From positions 248,001 to 312,000 of the forward strand of contig NZ_QXGL01000003.1 of the NCBI RefSeq assembly GCF_003951095.1: a stretch of DNA of 64,000 nt, read 5' to 3'. The notes under the pieces were generated by a model. It was not told where the DNA came from. It made no database searches and was given only the letters and a program-made list of their open reading frames with translations. A program made the translations under genes and the position numbers. Position 1 is the first letter of the stretch; each line of letters opens with the position of its first letter. This stretch comes from Bifidobacterium goeldii (GTDB lineage: Bacteria > Actinomycetota > Actinomycetes > Actinomycetales > Bifidobacteriaceae). Shown here in pieces: positions 45,844 to 54,772 of this stretch.

Positions 45844-46677
45844 ATGGGCTGCACGCTGGTAATTGACACGTCATACGGTTCAACCGTAGGCGTCGCAGGG
45901 CATGAGCCGATCGTGGAAACCGATTCGCGTACGCATGTCGAACGGTTGCAAGTCAACATCGCCCGCGCAGTGAGCGATGCCGGCTACGGACCACACGACA
46001 TCGACACCGTTATCGTCGGACTCGGCCCAGCACCGTTCACCGGTCTGCGTGCAGGCATTGTTGCCGCTAAGGCTATTGCTTTCGCTACCGGTGCGAAGCT
46101 CATCGGTCGTAATGTGCTCGAACCGCAAGTGCAATGGAACCTTATCCGCCGAGGCAAGGCCGGCACACTCGGCCAGCCGGCGGATTTGCATGTGCTGACG
46201 CTTGCTGTCAATGATGCGCGCCGCAAGCAGTTGTACTTCGAACTGTGCGATACTCCGCTCGTCGGCGGCGCCGACAGCAAGAACAGCGAAGGCCAGGATA
46301 GTGACCTGACCTTGGCGCAGCCGATCATCGACATGGACATTGATTATCCGGCGTTGATTGTCGAACGAGTCAACGAGGCTGTGCGCGACTACCGCGATCG
46401 TGTTGGCAGCGATGTGGTCGTTGACGTTATCGGCCACGGGGCTAACAAATACGCGGATGTGCTAGCTGGCATCGACGGTCTCGACGACATTGTGGACGAA
46501 TCCGTACTCGATGGCGGCAAGCAAGGCCTGTCTGTTTTTGCGGCTGACGCCGTAGTCGCCTACGAACGCGATCCTCAAGCTCCCGTCGAACCGCTCTATC
46601 TGCGCCGTCCGGACGCGGAAATACCCGCACCGCTCAAGCACGTGCTCGGCCATTCGGGCGCGGAGAGGGTCGCCTGA
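45844..46677 (+). CDS. tsaB: tRNA threonylcarbamoyladenosine biosynthesis protein TsaB
   Basis: ASKHA-fold partner of TsaD that scaffolds the t6A-forming complex. The N-terminus LVIDTSYGSTVGV and VIVGLGPAPFTGLRAGIVAAK are the family's signature pieces. 277 residues. An AGGGAGG site precedes the ATG. The stop overlaps the rimI start by one base. It follows tsaE by 129 bases. Confidence 0.93.
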   Translation: MGCTLVIDTSYGSTVGVAGHEPIVETDSRTHVERLQVNIARAVSDAGYGPHDIDTVIVGLGPAPFTGLRAGIVAAKAIAFATGAKLIGRNVLEPQVQWNLIRRGKAGTLGQPADLHVLTLAVNDARRKQLYFELCDTPLVGGADSKNSEGQDSDLTLAQPIIDMDIDYPALIVERVNEAVRDYRDRVGSDVVVDVIGHGANKYADVLAGIDGLDDIVDESVLDGGKQGLSVFAADAVVAYERDPQAPVEPLYLRRPDAEIPAPLKHVLGHSGAERVA

Positions 46678-47240
46678 TGGTCGTGTTGTTGGATGAGCTT
46701 ACGCGTGAAAGCGCAGTAGCGGCGATGCGCGCGCTCGAAGTTGAGCTGTTTGGCAACCATGCGTGGAGCGAGGCGGCGATCCGCCAGGAACTCGATGCGC
46801 CGGGACGCACCTACGTATTTGACGTGGAGCCCGACGCGATGACCAGCGGAGGGCCGGCCGAGCCCATCTATGTGCCGGCTGAGGCGGTACGCGGATTCGC
46901 TGGCTACTGGTATGACGGCGACGACGCGGAAATCATGGACATCGGCGTGAGCAAAGCCCATCAACGGCAAGGCATCGCAGCGATGATGATGGAATCTTTG
47001 ATCGAGCACGCCCGCGAACAAGGGGCACGACGCATGCTGCTCGAAGTCAGCGTCGAAAATGCACCGGCTATCGCACTGTATCAGCGATTCGGTTTCAAGA
47101 ACATCGGTTTGCGAAAGCGTTACTACCAGCCGGAAGGCATCGACGCGCACGTTATGGCATTAGACCTCGAACCGCACATCGTTGGATTCACTAGCGCGCA
47201 ACAACAAGACGACACTGACAATCAGAAGGAGATACGATGA
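46677..47240 (+). CDS. rimI: ribosomal-protein-alanine N-acetyltransferase-like GNAT protein
   Basis: A 187-residue GNAT acetyltransferase. The acetyl-CoA loop is GVSKAHQRQGIAAMMMESL, followed by MLLEVSVENAPAIALYQRFGF typical of RimI. It lies between tsaB and tsaD, a position in which RimI is common, overlapping tsaB by one base and tsaD by four. RimI acetylates the N-terminus of ribosomal protein bS18 in E. coli; other targets are possible here. The C-terminal 20 residues are a polar tail. Confidence 0.9.
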   Translation: MVVLLDELTRESAVAAMRALEVELFGNHAWSEAAIRQELDAPGRTYVFDVEPDAMTSGGPAEPIYVPAEAVRGFAGYWYDGDDAEIMDIGVSKAHQRQGIAAMMMESLIEHAREQGARRMLLEVSVENAPAIALYQRFGFKNIGLRKRYYQPEGIDAHVMALDLEPHIVGFTSAQQQDDTDNQKEIR

Positions 47241-48280
47241 GCGAACCGATCGTACTGGGCATCGAATCGACCTGCGACGAGACCGCAGCAGCCATCGTGC
47301 AGGGGCGCACGCTGATCTCCAACGTCGTCGCTTCATCAATGAACGAGCATGCACGCTACGGCGGCGTGATCCCCGAAATCGCATCGCGCGCGCACGCCGA
47401 AGCGTTCGTGCCATGCGTCTGCAAAGCACTCGCCGACGCGAACATGACAATCGCCGACGTGGACGCGATCGCCGTATCCGCAGGTCCCGGCCTTGCCGGC
47501 TGCCTCGCCGTTGGTGTCTCCGGTGCCAAAGCGCTCGCATGGGCCGCAAACAAGCCGATCTACGGCATCAACCATGTGATCGGCCACATCGCCGTCACAC
47601 AATTGCAATTCGGGCCGTTCCCCAAGGACACGCTCGCGCTGATCGTTTCCGGCGGCCACACGTCGCTGCTGCACGTCGAAGACGTGGCACGGCACATCGA
47701 CGTGGTCGGCACCACACTTGACGACGCAGCAGGGGAGTGCTTCGACAAAGTCGCCCGTTTGCTCGGCTTCCCCTACCCAGGCGGCCCGCACATCGACCGT
47801 CACGCGCAAAACGGCGATCCGAAAGCCATTCGCGTGCCACAGGGACTCACGCAGGGCAAGGCGGGCGCCGCGCATCCGTACGACTTCAGCTTCTCCGGCG
47901 TCAAAACCGCCGTCGCGCGCTGGATTGAAGAACAGCAGGCCGCCGGCCGCGAAATCCCCGTGGACGACGTGTGCGCGTCGCTCGCGGATTCTGTAGCGAC
48001 CGTACTGGCGAAAAAAGCCATGCGCGGGTGCAAACAGTACGATTCCAAGACGTTGATTGTTGGCGGCGGATTCTCCGCGAACTCGCAGCTGCGCGCCAAA
48101 CTCCTCGAATACGGCGAACGCCACGGTGTCGAAGTGCGCATCCCGCAGATCAAACTGTGCACCGACAACGGCGCGATGGTCGCCATGCTCGGCGTGAACT
48201 TGGTCGAGGCGGGCGTGGCACCTTCCGCGCCCGATTTTCCGATCGACTCCGCCATGCCCATGGATCGCATCAGCATGTGA
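47237..48280 (+). CDS. tsaD: tRNA N6-adenosine threonylcarbamoyltransferase
   Basis: Catalytic subunit that transfers the threonylcarbamoyl group to A37. The metal-binding His residues are in INHVIGHIAV (His113, His117). The signatures IESTCDETAAAI and GPGLAGCLAVGVSGAK are intact. 347 residues, typical length. The operon order holA-tsaE-tsaB-rimI-tsaD is tight, with 4-base overlap to rimI. Expression is likely constitutive. Confidence 0.97.
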   Translation: MSEPIVLGIESTCDETAAAIVQGRTLISNVVASSMNEHARYGGVIPEIASRAHAEAFVPCVCKALADANMTIADVDAIAVSAGPGLAGCLAVGVSGAKALAWAANKPIYGINHVIGHIAVTQLQFGPFPKDTLALIVSGGHTSLLHVEDVARHIDVVGTTLDDAAGECFDKVARLLGFPYPGGPHIDRHAQNGDPKAIRVPQGLTQGKAGAAHPYDFSFSGVKTAVARWIEEQQAAGREIPVDDVCASLADSVATVLAKKAMRGCKQYDSKTLIVGGGFSANSQLRAKLLEYGERHGVEVRIPQIKLCTDNGAMVAMLGVNLVEAGVAPSAPDFPIDSAMPMDRISM

Positions 48281-48340
48281 ACGCGGGTGACGCCGCAGGT
48301 GTAGCGCAGCCGGCGTTCGACGATTTGTTGGCTTAACTCC

Positions 48341-48396
48341 GCACGTTTGCCGGTATCAGCGGTATCAGCGATATCAGCCGATATCAGCAAACGTGC
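48341..48396. repeat. inverted repeat enclosing four 9-base repeats
   Basis: GCACGTTTGC (48341-48350) and GCAAACGTGC (48387-48396) enclose GGTATCAGC, GGTATCAGC, GATATCAGC and GATATCAGC (one extra C before the last). It sits between convergent tsaD and the Rv3235-like gene, and overlaps the last codons of the latter. Possibly a terminator or a site of repeat variation. Confidence 0.7.
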
Positions 48397-48913
48397 ATAC
48401 CCAACGGCACCCGCGCTGCCGGAGCACAATATTCGACCAATAATGCTGCGGTCCAATCGTTAAATGCGATGATGTTTCCAACGTGGTTGGATTGACAAAC
48501 ATTCCAGACACATGATGCGGTATTGCCGGAAGATAGCGTAGTTTCGCTTTCAGTTCAGGGCTGATGCGCGAATGGTTATTCATTATCACTGACATGGTTT
48601 CAAGACGTCGCAAACATGGGGCAGTCATTGCGCGGCGAAGATGACGTGAATACACGCGGCCGCGCATAATATCGGCTGCCATGCATGCGAGTTTGACAGC
48701 GGATACGGCCATTGAATGCCCTTGTACCATGTCGACCGTGTCAAAGCCGCAGCTGGTGATATGAAACGGTACTGGCGTTGTGGATGATTCAACAACAATG
48801 AACCCGTCAATCGTAGGAATTGGACGTGGCAGCAGATCGTCTTGGAATGAATCCAATATAGCGAATGCAGATGTGATCTCCTCATCGGATGCCGGTGGAA
48901 TCGGTGCTGTCAT
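48374..48913 (-). CDS. Rv3235-like conserved actinobacterial protein
   Basis: A 179-residue protein similar in layout to the Rv3235 family, small soluble proteins common in Actinomycetota with no known role. Marks are the C-terminal Trp-containing ending GCRWVCTFADIG and the PQHYWSNIVLRQRGCRW stretch. A helical middle (AVKLACMAADIMRGR, RRLETMSVIMNNH) precedes it. AAAGGAGC lies 5 bases before the ATG. Family assignment is moderate. Confidence 0.65.
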   Translation of the reverse strand: MTAPIPPASDEEITSAFAILDSFQDDLLPRPIPTIDGFIVVESSTTPVPFHITSCGFDTVDMVQGHSMAVSAVKLACMAADIMRGRVYSRHLRRAMTAPCLRRLETMSVIMNNHSRISPELKAKLRYLPAIPHHVSGMFVNPTTLETSSHLTIGPQHYWSNIVLRQRGCRWVCTFADIG

Positions 48914-48975
48914 AGAGCTCCTTTGCTTCTGGTGAGCACCGGCGTATTGTGCCGGTAATTCCAGCACAACATGGC

Positions 48976-49012
48976 AAAGGGCACCTTCGCAAGTAGCGAG
49001 GGTGCCCTTTTG
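48976..49012 (-). terminator. terminator after guaB3
   Basis: AAAGGGCACCTTCGC / GCGAGGGTGCCCTTT around AAGTA with one wobble pair, lying downstream of the minus-strand guaB3 gene. Confidence 0.8.
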
Positions 49013-49073
49013 TGCAATGAAGGTCACAATAGCGGATGTGCTATTGCCTTTTGGTGCAAATTTTGGTGCAAAC

Positions 49074-50195
49074 TCAGCGACCGTATGGTGTTACCACCAC
49101 GCCGCAACGCTGGAAGCTCTTGATATCCACGTAACCAGTGGAAGCCATCGCACGGCGGAGCGCACCAATGTAATTCACCTGACCGTCAGCCTGGTGGCTA
49201 GGCCCGAACAGAATCTGCTCCAAAGAGCCAACCGTGCCAACATTGGTACGCGAACCACGCGGCAGCGTCTGATGGCGAGCCTCCGCACCCCAGTGCATGC
49301 CCTTACCAGGCGCTTCAGTAGCACGAGCCAGAGGAGCGCCAAGCATTACCGCATCAGCACCCAGTGCAAGCGCCTTCACAAAGTTGCCCGAGTCGCCCAT
49401 ACCACCATCGGCAATCACCTGAACATAACGGCCGCCAGACTCATCCATGTAATCACGGCGAGCTTCAGCCACATCAGCAATCGCAGTCGCCATAGGCGCG
49501 TGCACGCCGATCGTAGTGCGTGTAGCGGAAACAGCGCCACCGCCAAAGCCAACCAGCACGCCAGCCGCACCCGTACGCATCAAATGCAATGCAGCCGTGT
49601 AGTTTGCAGCACCACCAACGATAACCGGCACGTCAAGATCGTAAATGAACTTCTTCAAGTTCAACGGCTCGTGATCGTTAGAAACGTGCTCAGCAGAAAC
49701 CACCGTGCCGCGGATAACAAACAGGTCCACACCCGCGTCAACAACAGTGGAATAGAACTGCTGAGTGCGCTGCGGAGAAAGCGCGCCAGCAACCGTCACG
49801 CCAGCAGCACGAATCTCATGCAGACGCTTCGTAATCAGCTCCGGCTTAACTGGCTCACGGTAAATCTCCTGAATGCGCGCAGTAGCGGTTGCATCATCCA
49901 GTGACGCAATCTCATCAAGCATTGGCTGCGGGTCCTCATAGCGAGTCCACAAGCCCTCAAGATCAAGCACGCCGAGCGCGCCCATCTTACCCATGGCAAT
50001 AGCAGTAGCCGGGCTGGTCACCGAATCCATTGGCGCGCCAATTACCGGCACATCGAACTCATAGGCGTCCACCTGCCAAGCCGTTGAAACGTCCTGAGGA
50101 TCGCGGGTGCGACGGGAGGGGACGATAGCAACATCGTCCAGCGCGTAGGCCATACGGCCCTTCTTGCCCAAACCAATTTCAATTTCCTGAGACAT
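49074..50195 (-). CDS. guaB3: GuaB3-family IMP dehydrogenase-related protein
   Basis: A 373-residue TIM-barrel protein of the GuaB3 branch. The N-terminus IEIGLGKKGRMAYALDDVAI and VGGAANYTAALHLMRTGAAG are typical. In the position of the IMPDH catalytic Cys loop the sequence is VGFGGGAVSATRTTIGVHA; no Cys is present, so a normal IMP dehydrogenase reaction is unlikely. Actinobacterial GuaB3 proteins have no settled function. CBS domains are absent. The ATG at 50195 is preceded by a poor Shine-Dalgarno site. It diverges from icd across about 160 bases. Confidence 0.9.
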   Translation of the reverse strand: MSQEIEIGLGKKGRMAYALDDVAIVPSRRTRDPQDVSTAWQVDAYEFDVPVIGAPMDSVTSPATAIAMGKMGALGVLDLEGLWTRYEDPQPMLDEIASLDDATATARIQEIYREPVKPELITKRLHEIRAAGVTVAGALSPQRTQQFYSTVVDAGVDLFVIRGTVVSAEHVSNDHEPLNLKKFIYDLDVPVIVGGAANYTAALHLMRTGAAGVLVGFGGGAVSATRTTIGVHAPMATAIADVAEARRDYMDESGGRYVQVIADGGMGDSGNFVKALALGADAVMLGAPLARATEAPGKGMHWGAEARHQTLPRGSRTNVGTVGSLEQILFGPSHQADGQVNYIGALRRAMASTGYVDIKSFQRCGVVVTPYGR

Positions 50196-50356
50196 GGTTT
50201 CAAGGCTAATGCCGGGCGATGACACGGCCACAGTATCAAACAAGGATGCGGCGCGCCGTCTCACATTGTGGTGAATAGGCGCAGAAGGTGTATGCGCGGA
50301 AACAAACATGCGATAAGACTGGTGCACATACGCCAACCATCTAGGGAGGAACACGC

Positions 50357-51577
50357 ATGGCCAAAATCAAGGTCGAAGGTAAAGTCGTCGAACTCGACGG
50401 CGACGAGATGACCCGCGTTATTTGGAAGGATATTAAGGACCGTCTGATCCTGCCATATCTGGATGTTGATCTGGAATACTACGATCTGGGCATCGAAAAC
50501 CGCGACGCCACCGACGACCAGGTAACTATTGATGCTGCTCATGCAATCCAGCGTGAACATGTTGGCGTCAAATGCGCCACCATCACCCCGGATGAGGCGC
50601 GCGTCAAAGAATTTGGCTTGAAGAAAATGTGGAAGTCACCTAATGGCACTATCCGCAATATTCTTGGTGGCACGATCTTCCGTGAGCCAATTGTGATGAG
50701 CAATGTGCCGCGTCTGGTTCCTGGCTGGACTAAGCCGATTGTGGTCGCCCGCCACGCGTTTGGCGACCAGTACAAGGCCACTGATTTTAAGGTGCCAGGA
50801 GCCGGTCGTCTTACGGTCACCTTCACTCCAGCGGATGGTTCCGAGCCGATTCAGCACGTTGTGTACGACTACGGTGCAGACGGTGGCGTGGCACAGGTGC
50901 AGTACAACGTCAACGATTCGATTCGTGGATTTGCGCGCGCATGCTTCAACTACGGTCTCATGCGCCACTATCCGGTGTACTTGTCCACGAAGAACACGAT
51001 TTTGAAAGCCTACGACGGTCAGTTCAAGGACATTTTTGCCGAAGTGTTCGAAACGGAGTACAAGGAGCGTTTCGAAGCCGCCGGACTCACCTATGAGCAC
51101 CGCCTGATTGACGACATGGTTGCCAGCTCACTGAAGTGGCATGGCGGCTATATTTGGGCGTGCAAGAACTACGACGGTGACGTGCAGTCCGATTCTGTGG
51201 CACAGGGCTTCGGCTCGCTGGGTTTGATGACCTCGGTGCTCATGACCCCGGATGGCCAGACCGTGGAGGCTGAAGCGGCACACGGTACCGTGACGCGTCA
51301 CTATCGTCGTTGGCTCAAGGGCGAAAAGACTTCGACGAACCCAATCGCTTCGATCTTCGCATGGACCGGCGGCCTCAAGCACCGTGCCGACCTCGACGGC
51401 ACACCCGAGGTACGTCACTTCGCCGAAACGCTGGAGAAGGTGATCGTGAACACGGTTGAAGGCGGCCAGATGACCAAGGATCTCGCCATGCTTATCGGCC
51501 CAGATCAGCCGTGGCTTGATACTGAAGGCTTTATGAACGCGTTGGATGAGAATCTCGCCAAGGAACTCAACGCCTGA
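50357..51577 (+). CDS. icd: NADP-dependent isocitrate dehydrogenase
   Basis: Converts isocitrate to 2-oxoglutarate. The 406-residue length and the opening [21 protein letters not shown] place it with the dimeric eukaryotic-like bacterial group. The substrate loop is [19 protein letters not shown], and [13 protein letters not shown] near residue 307 is family specific. In bifidobacteria the TCA cycle is incomplete, so its role is to supply 2-oxoglutarate for glutamate. Start ATG has AGGGAGGAAC upstream. Confidence 0.97.
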   Translation: MAKIKVEGKVVELDGDEMTRVIWKDIKDRLILPYLDVDLEYYDLGIENRDATDDQVTIDAAHAIQREHVGVKCATITPDEARVKEFGLKKMWKSPNGTIRNILGGTIFREPIVMSNVPRLVPGWTKPIVVARHAFGDQYKATDFKVPGAGRLTVTFTPADGSEPIQHVVYDYGADGGVAQVQYNVNDSIRGFARACFNYGLMRHYPVYLSTKNTILKAYDGQFKDIFAEVFETEYKERFEAAGLTYEHRLIDDMVASSLKWHGGYIWACKNYDGDVQSDSVAQGFGSLGLMTSVLMTPDGQTVEAEAAHGTVTRHYRRWLKGEKTSTNPIASIFAWTGGLKHRADLDGTPEVRHFAETLEKVIVNTVEGGQMTKDLAMLIGPDQPWLDTEGFMNALDENLAKELNA

Positions 51578-51599
51578 CGAACGCGTGTGCTGACTTCTT

Positions 51600-51657
51600 G
51601 TGAAGGCTCGCATTGGTGTTGCTGACCGCATGGTCGCTCACGAATGCGAGCCTTCAC
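51600..51657 (+). terminator. icd 3' hairpin
   Basis: Perfect 15-bp arms GTGAAGGCTCGCATT and complement, loop of 28 bases with an inner GACC/GGTC stem. No U-tract. Confidence 0.65.
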
Positions 51658-51762
51658 GCGTGATATGACTAGAATCGAGGGGAGTATGCTCTGAGTTCAG
51701 TTCAGCGTTCAGTCCAACTCAGCTCAGATGAGGGCGCACATACGAATGAGAAAGGTGCTGGA

Positions 51763-53469
51763 ATGTCACTGCGACACATGATGTGCAACATACGACGCTT
51801 CGCTCAGCGAGCGCTCACTGTTACGCTTGCCGCAGGACTGTCAGTAACTCTTGCCGGATGCGCTTCGAATACGCCTAAACCAGATGCAACCGATAATGAC
51901 GATACAACGCCAACAAGTTTGGGTACGATCGCAATTTTTACGCCATCTGACGGTATTACGCTCTCGCAGCACACGCCGCTTAACAAGTGGGCGAAGCTGG
52001 TGCCTGATATTGAAAAAGCGTTGAAAGCGCAAGGGTATGATGCGAAGCACATTAGTGCGGCTACCTCAGACAATCTTGATGAGCAAAGTCGAGACATCCA
52101 AGATTTTGTTGTTGATCACGCGGTAGCGGCTTCATCGCAGTCGTCGCAATCTTCGCAGTCGTCAGACAGCGAGAAAAAGTCTGCTGCGTCGTCCAGCACT
52201 TCGTCCGATGCGTCGGACGAAACGCCAAAGCAGCCGGTAACGTTATTGGTGGCGCCAATTACGTCGCCGGACAAGTCCACTCGCCAATACGGTGATTATG
52301 TAAGCAACAGCACGTCTACGACTACGTCATCTACTTCGAGTGATTCTGCTGATGATTCCGCGGGTAGTTCTGAGAGTGCTTCATCTGATGCGAATAATGC
52401 AGCAAGTGACGCTACTGCGGATACGTCAGCATCCGCTGATGCTGCTGATGCTGCTGCTACAGCTCGACTGGTTAGCGCTCTCGAATTGGCGCATGACTCG
52501 GGCATGCACGTTATTCTCATGGCCAATAGCATTGACGGGTTTACGCCGGATGCGTTTGTGGAGTTTTCTACAGCCAAGCGAATCGGGCAAATACAAGCTC
52601 GTAACCTAGCTGAGAAGTTGCAGCTTTCGAAAACCAGCAAGGATAATCCCAAGTCCATCGAAGTGCTGCTGCCGTATGATGCGCAAGATGATGATGGCAA
52701 TGACCTTGACCCTGCATTTGCGCGCGAAGTATTTGCAGGGGTTTGGGATGTGCTTGGGCCTTACTTTCAATCTGGCCAAGCGATCAGTCCGTCTGGTCTG
52801 TTGAATGCGAAGACTACAGCTGCAGACTGGTTTAATGTCGCGTTTGAAATTGATAAGGATTCACAAATCAAAGACGAGCTTTCCGCTCGTTTGCGCATGA
52901 GCAAAGACTCCGATACGCGTACGCGCATTGACGGCATTATCGCGATGAACGATTATGTAGCGTCCGGTGTTGTAGAAGCGCTGAGCGATCTTGGCTATAC
53001 CGGGTCAGCCGCAGATGTGAATCCTTCGATTAGCATTTCCGGCATTGTTGGCAACATCACTGGTAAGCATGATTTAGCAAAGAAGAAAGTGCCCGATCCG
53101 ATCAAATCATCTGACAGTGATTCGGATTCCTCCACTGATGAGAGTGCCGCCGATGCTGATAAGGATTCACAGTGGCCGATTGTCACCGGGTACGGGGCCT
53201 ACGTGGACGAGATTCCTGAAATCGTTAATGGTCACCAGTGGATGACCGCAATCGAGAATCGTCAAACCATCGCCGAACATATTGCGCAAGCTTGCACGGC
53301 TCTCAGTCAAGGCAAGGCATTAACCAAGCTGGACTTCATACAACATGTTGACGTGAATGGTTCGCAAGTGCCCGCAATTCGTGATGAATTACTGGCAGTA
53401 AGTGCATCCAACCTGAAATCCGCCCTCATTGACCCTGGATACATTTCCCTCGCAGACGCTGGCCTGTGA
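51763..53469 (+). CDS. sugar-type substrate-binding lipoprotein with Ser/Asp-rich insert
   Basis: A 568-residue lipoprotein resembling the sugar-binding (CUT2-like) periplasmic proteins. The signal peptide ends with lipobox TLAGCASNT (about Cys33). Two low-complexity runs of Ser, Asp and Ala (residues ~125-155 and ~180-235) break up the N-terminal lobe. A later SDSDSDSST segment (about residue 450) adds to it. The rest has strands typical of the fold (FTPSDGITLSQHTPLNKW, GMHVILMANSIDGFTP). No permease or ATPase genes are near. GAAAGG precedes the ATG. Confidence 0.78.
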   Translation: MSLRHMMCNIRRFAQRALTVTLAAGLSVTLAGCASNTPKPDATDNDDTTPTSLGTIAIFTPSDGITLSQHTPLNKWAKLVPDIEKALKAQGYDAKHISAATSDNLDEQSRDIQDFVVDHAVAASSQSSQSSQSSDSEKKSAASSSTSSDASDETPKQPVTLLVAPITSPDKSTRQYGDYVSNSTSTTTSSTSSDSADDSAGSSESASSDANNAASDATADTSASADAADAAATARLVSALELAHDSGMHVILMANSIDGFTPDAFVEFSTAKRIGQIQARNLAEKLQLSKTSKDNPKSIEVLLPYDAQDDDGNDLDPAFAREVFAGVWDVLGPYFQSGQAISPSGLLNAKTTAADWFNVAFEIDKDSQIKDELSARLRMSKDSDTRTRIDGIIAMNDYVASGVVEALSDLGYTGSAADVNPSISISGIVGNITGKHDLAKKKVPDPIKSSDSDSDSSTDESAADADKDSQWPIVTGYGAYVDEIPEIVNGHQWMTAIENRQTIAEHIAQACTALSQGKALTKLDFIQHVDVNGSQVPAIRDELLAVSASNLKSALIDPGYISLADAGL

Positions 53470-53528
53470 TAGTGGCATGCGGTGGTGGCAGCGTTAAAGA
53501 CGCGCAGTGTTTCTCAACTGTGCGTCTC

Positions 53529-54188
53529 CTACACTGTAGGCACTGGTTTCAGCGCAACGCGAGATTGCTGCACGCGATATGCAGGATCGATGTAGCGGCT
53601 GTGAATATTGGCGTCAGGTCGTTTCAATCCCCAGTGCACGCATTCATCTGCACAATGATCTGATTCGCCTGACACAGTGGCGAACATCTCGCCGCGAGAG
53701 ACTGTATCGCCAACTGCACGATCAGTGATTGCTGGTTCAAATGTTGACGTCAATGTTCCATGCCGGATACTGACTACGGACTTACCTCCTACACTGCCAG
53801 CAAAAGCAATGGTTCCATGAGAGGGAGCGATCAACGCAGTGCCTGTGTTGGCCGCCAAATCTATGCCACGGTGGCCGGGCAACCAGTTTTGCGCAGGCGG
53901 GTCAAATACTGCAAGCACGCGCGCAGAGGCAATAGGCCACGTCCACAGTTGCGTACAACCGGCAGGCTCGGTACTAGCCGCAGCAGACTGTGCGCAAATT
54001 AAATCGCTCATCGGCAGCGAATGTGACGAGGGCGGCGACATTGCAAACCACGGAATTGCCAACATGCAGATCGTGCAGAGAGCCACTGCTGCAGCCAACC
54101 GTTGTTGGCGCTGATATTGGCATCGCTCGGCAAACAGTCGTAGTTTGCGTTGGTGACGGTGCACGGTATTGGCAAACTGAGCATTCAT
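53529..54188 (-). CDS. M23-family peptidase-like protein with altered active site
   Basis: A 219-residue exported protein: membrane anchor at about residues 31-50, then a LytM/M23 domain. The metal-binding pair is in GHRGIDLA (His106, Asp110). The C-terminal HxH motif is instead ECVHWGLK (Cys183-Val-His185), so one His of the catalytic pair is replaced by Cys. M23 proteins with such changes are usually inactive and act as regulators of amidases. The ATG at 54188 has GGGGGAATAACC upstream. The next genes downstream are unrelated. Confidence 0.82.
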   Translation of the reverse strand: MNAQFANTVHRHQRKLRLFAERCQYQRQQRLAAAVALCTICMLAIPWFAMSPPSSHSLPMSDLICAQSAAASTEPAGCTQLWTWPIASARVLAVFDPPAQNWLPGHRGIDLAANTGTALIAPSHGTIAFAGSVGGKSVVSIRHGTLTSTFEPAITDRAVGDTVSRGEMFATVSGESDHCADECVHWGLKRPDANIHSRYIDPAYRVQQSRVALKPVPTV

Positions 54189-54305
54189 GGTTATTCCCCC
54201 TATACCTGAATGAATCGTTACCTTTGACCATGCGCGATAGCGTGGTAGGGCGTCAAGCTGTGCAGACAATGTGGTCGAAGGCCCCTAGGTTATCCACAAT
54301 TCGGC

Positions 54306-54338
54306 GTGTCGCAAAGGCGTCGCAAAGGTGTCGCGAAG
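54306..54338. repeat. three tandem 11-base repeats
   Basis: GTGTCGCAAAG, GCGTCGCAAAG and GTGTCGCGAAG in a row, upstream of the tRNA-Asn promoter and of the divergent M23-like gene. Could be a protein-binding site. Confidence 0.8.
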
Positions 54339-54400
54339 GTATAGAAGCGTGTGCAAGGTCTTGGTTTACTGAGCGCGACACGCCAGAAGACTCTCTTGAT

Positions 54401-54428
54401 TTGCAATCGTGGAGTTAATGGGTATTAT
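54401..54428 (+). promoter_or_regulatory. promoter of the tRNA-Asn genes
   Basis: TTGCAA (54401-54406), spacer of 16, then TATTAT (54423-54428), 40 bases before the first tRNA-Asn. Confidence 0.55.
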
Positions 54429-54468
54429 CTACTTCTTGTGCGCGGCGGTAAGCCTCGTACAGCAGAAT

Positions 54469-54541
<73 letters not shown>

Positions 54542-54590
54542 CTTCAACTTATGGTGCGTGAAAGCGCGGTATAAGTGGAAAATTAAATAT

Positions 54591-54663
<73 letters not shown>

Positions 54664-54669
54664 CCCTTG

Positions 54670-54698
54670 AAAACCCCGACGGAAACGCCGGGGTTTTT
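54670..54698 (+). terminator. terminator after tRNA-Asn genes
   Basis: AAAACCCCGACG / CGCCGGGGTTTTT around GAAA, following the second tRNA-Asn by 7 bases. Confidence 0.85.
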
Positions 54699-54772
54699 GC
54701 GTTTTGGGCCTCGCAGATCAGCGTTTGTCAAACGCGTTTCACCCGTACGCGCAGGTGCTTATAGTAGTGCCT

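Noticed and set aside
48341..48396. CRISPR array
   Set aside because: The repeats are 9 bases without spacers and inside a hairpin; no cas genes are present in the window.
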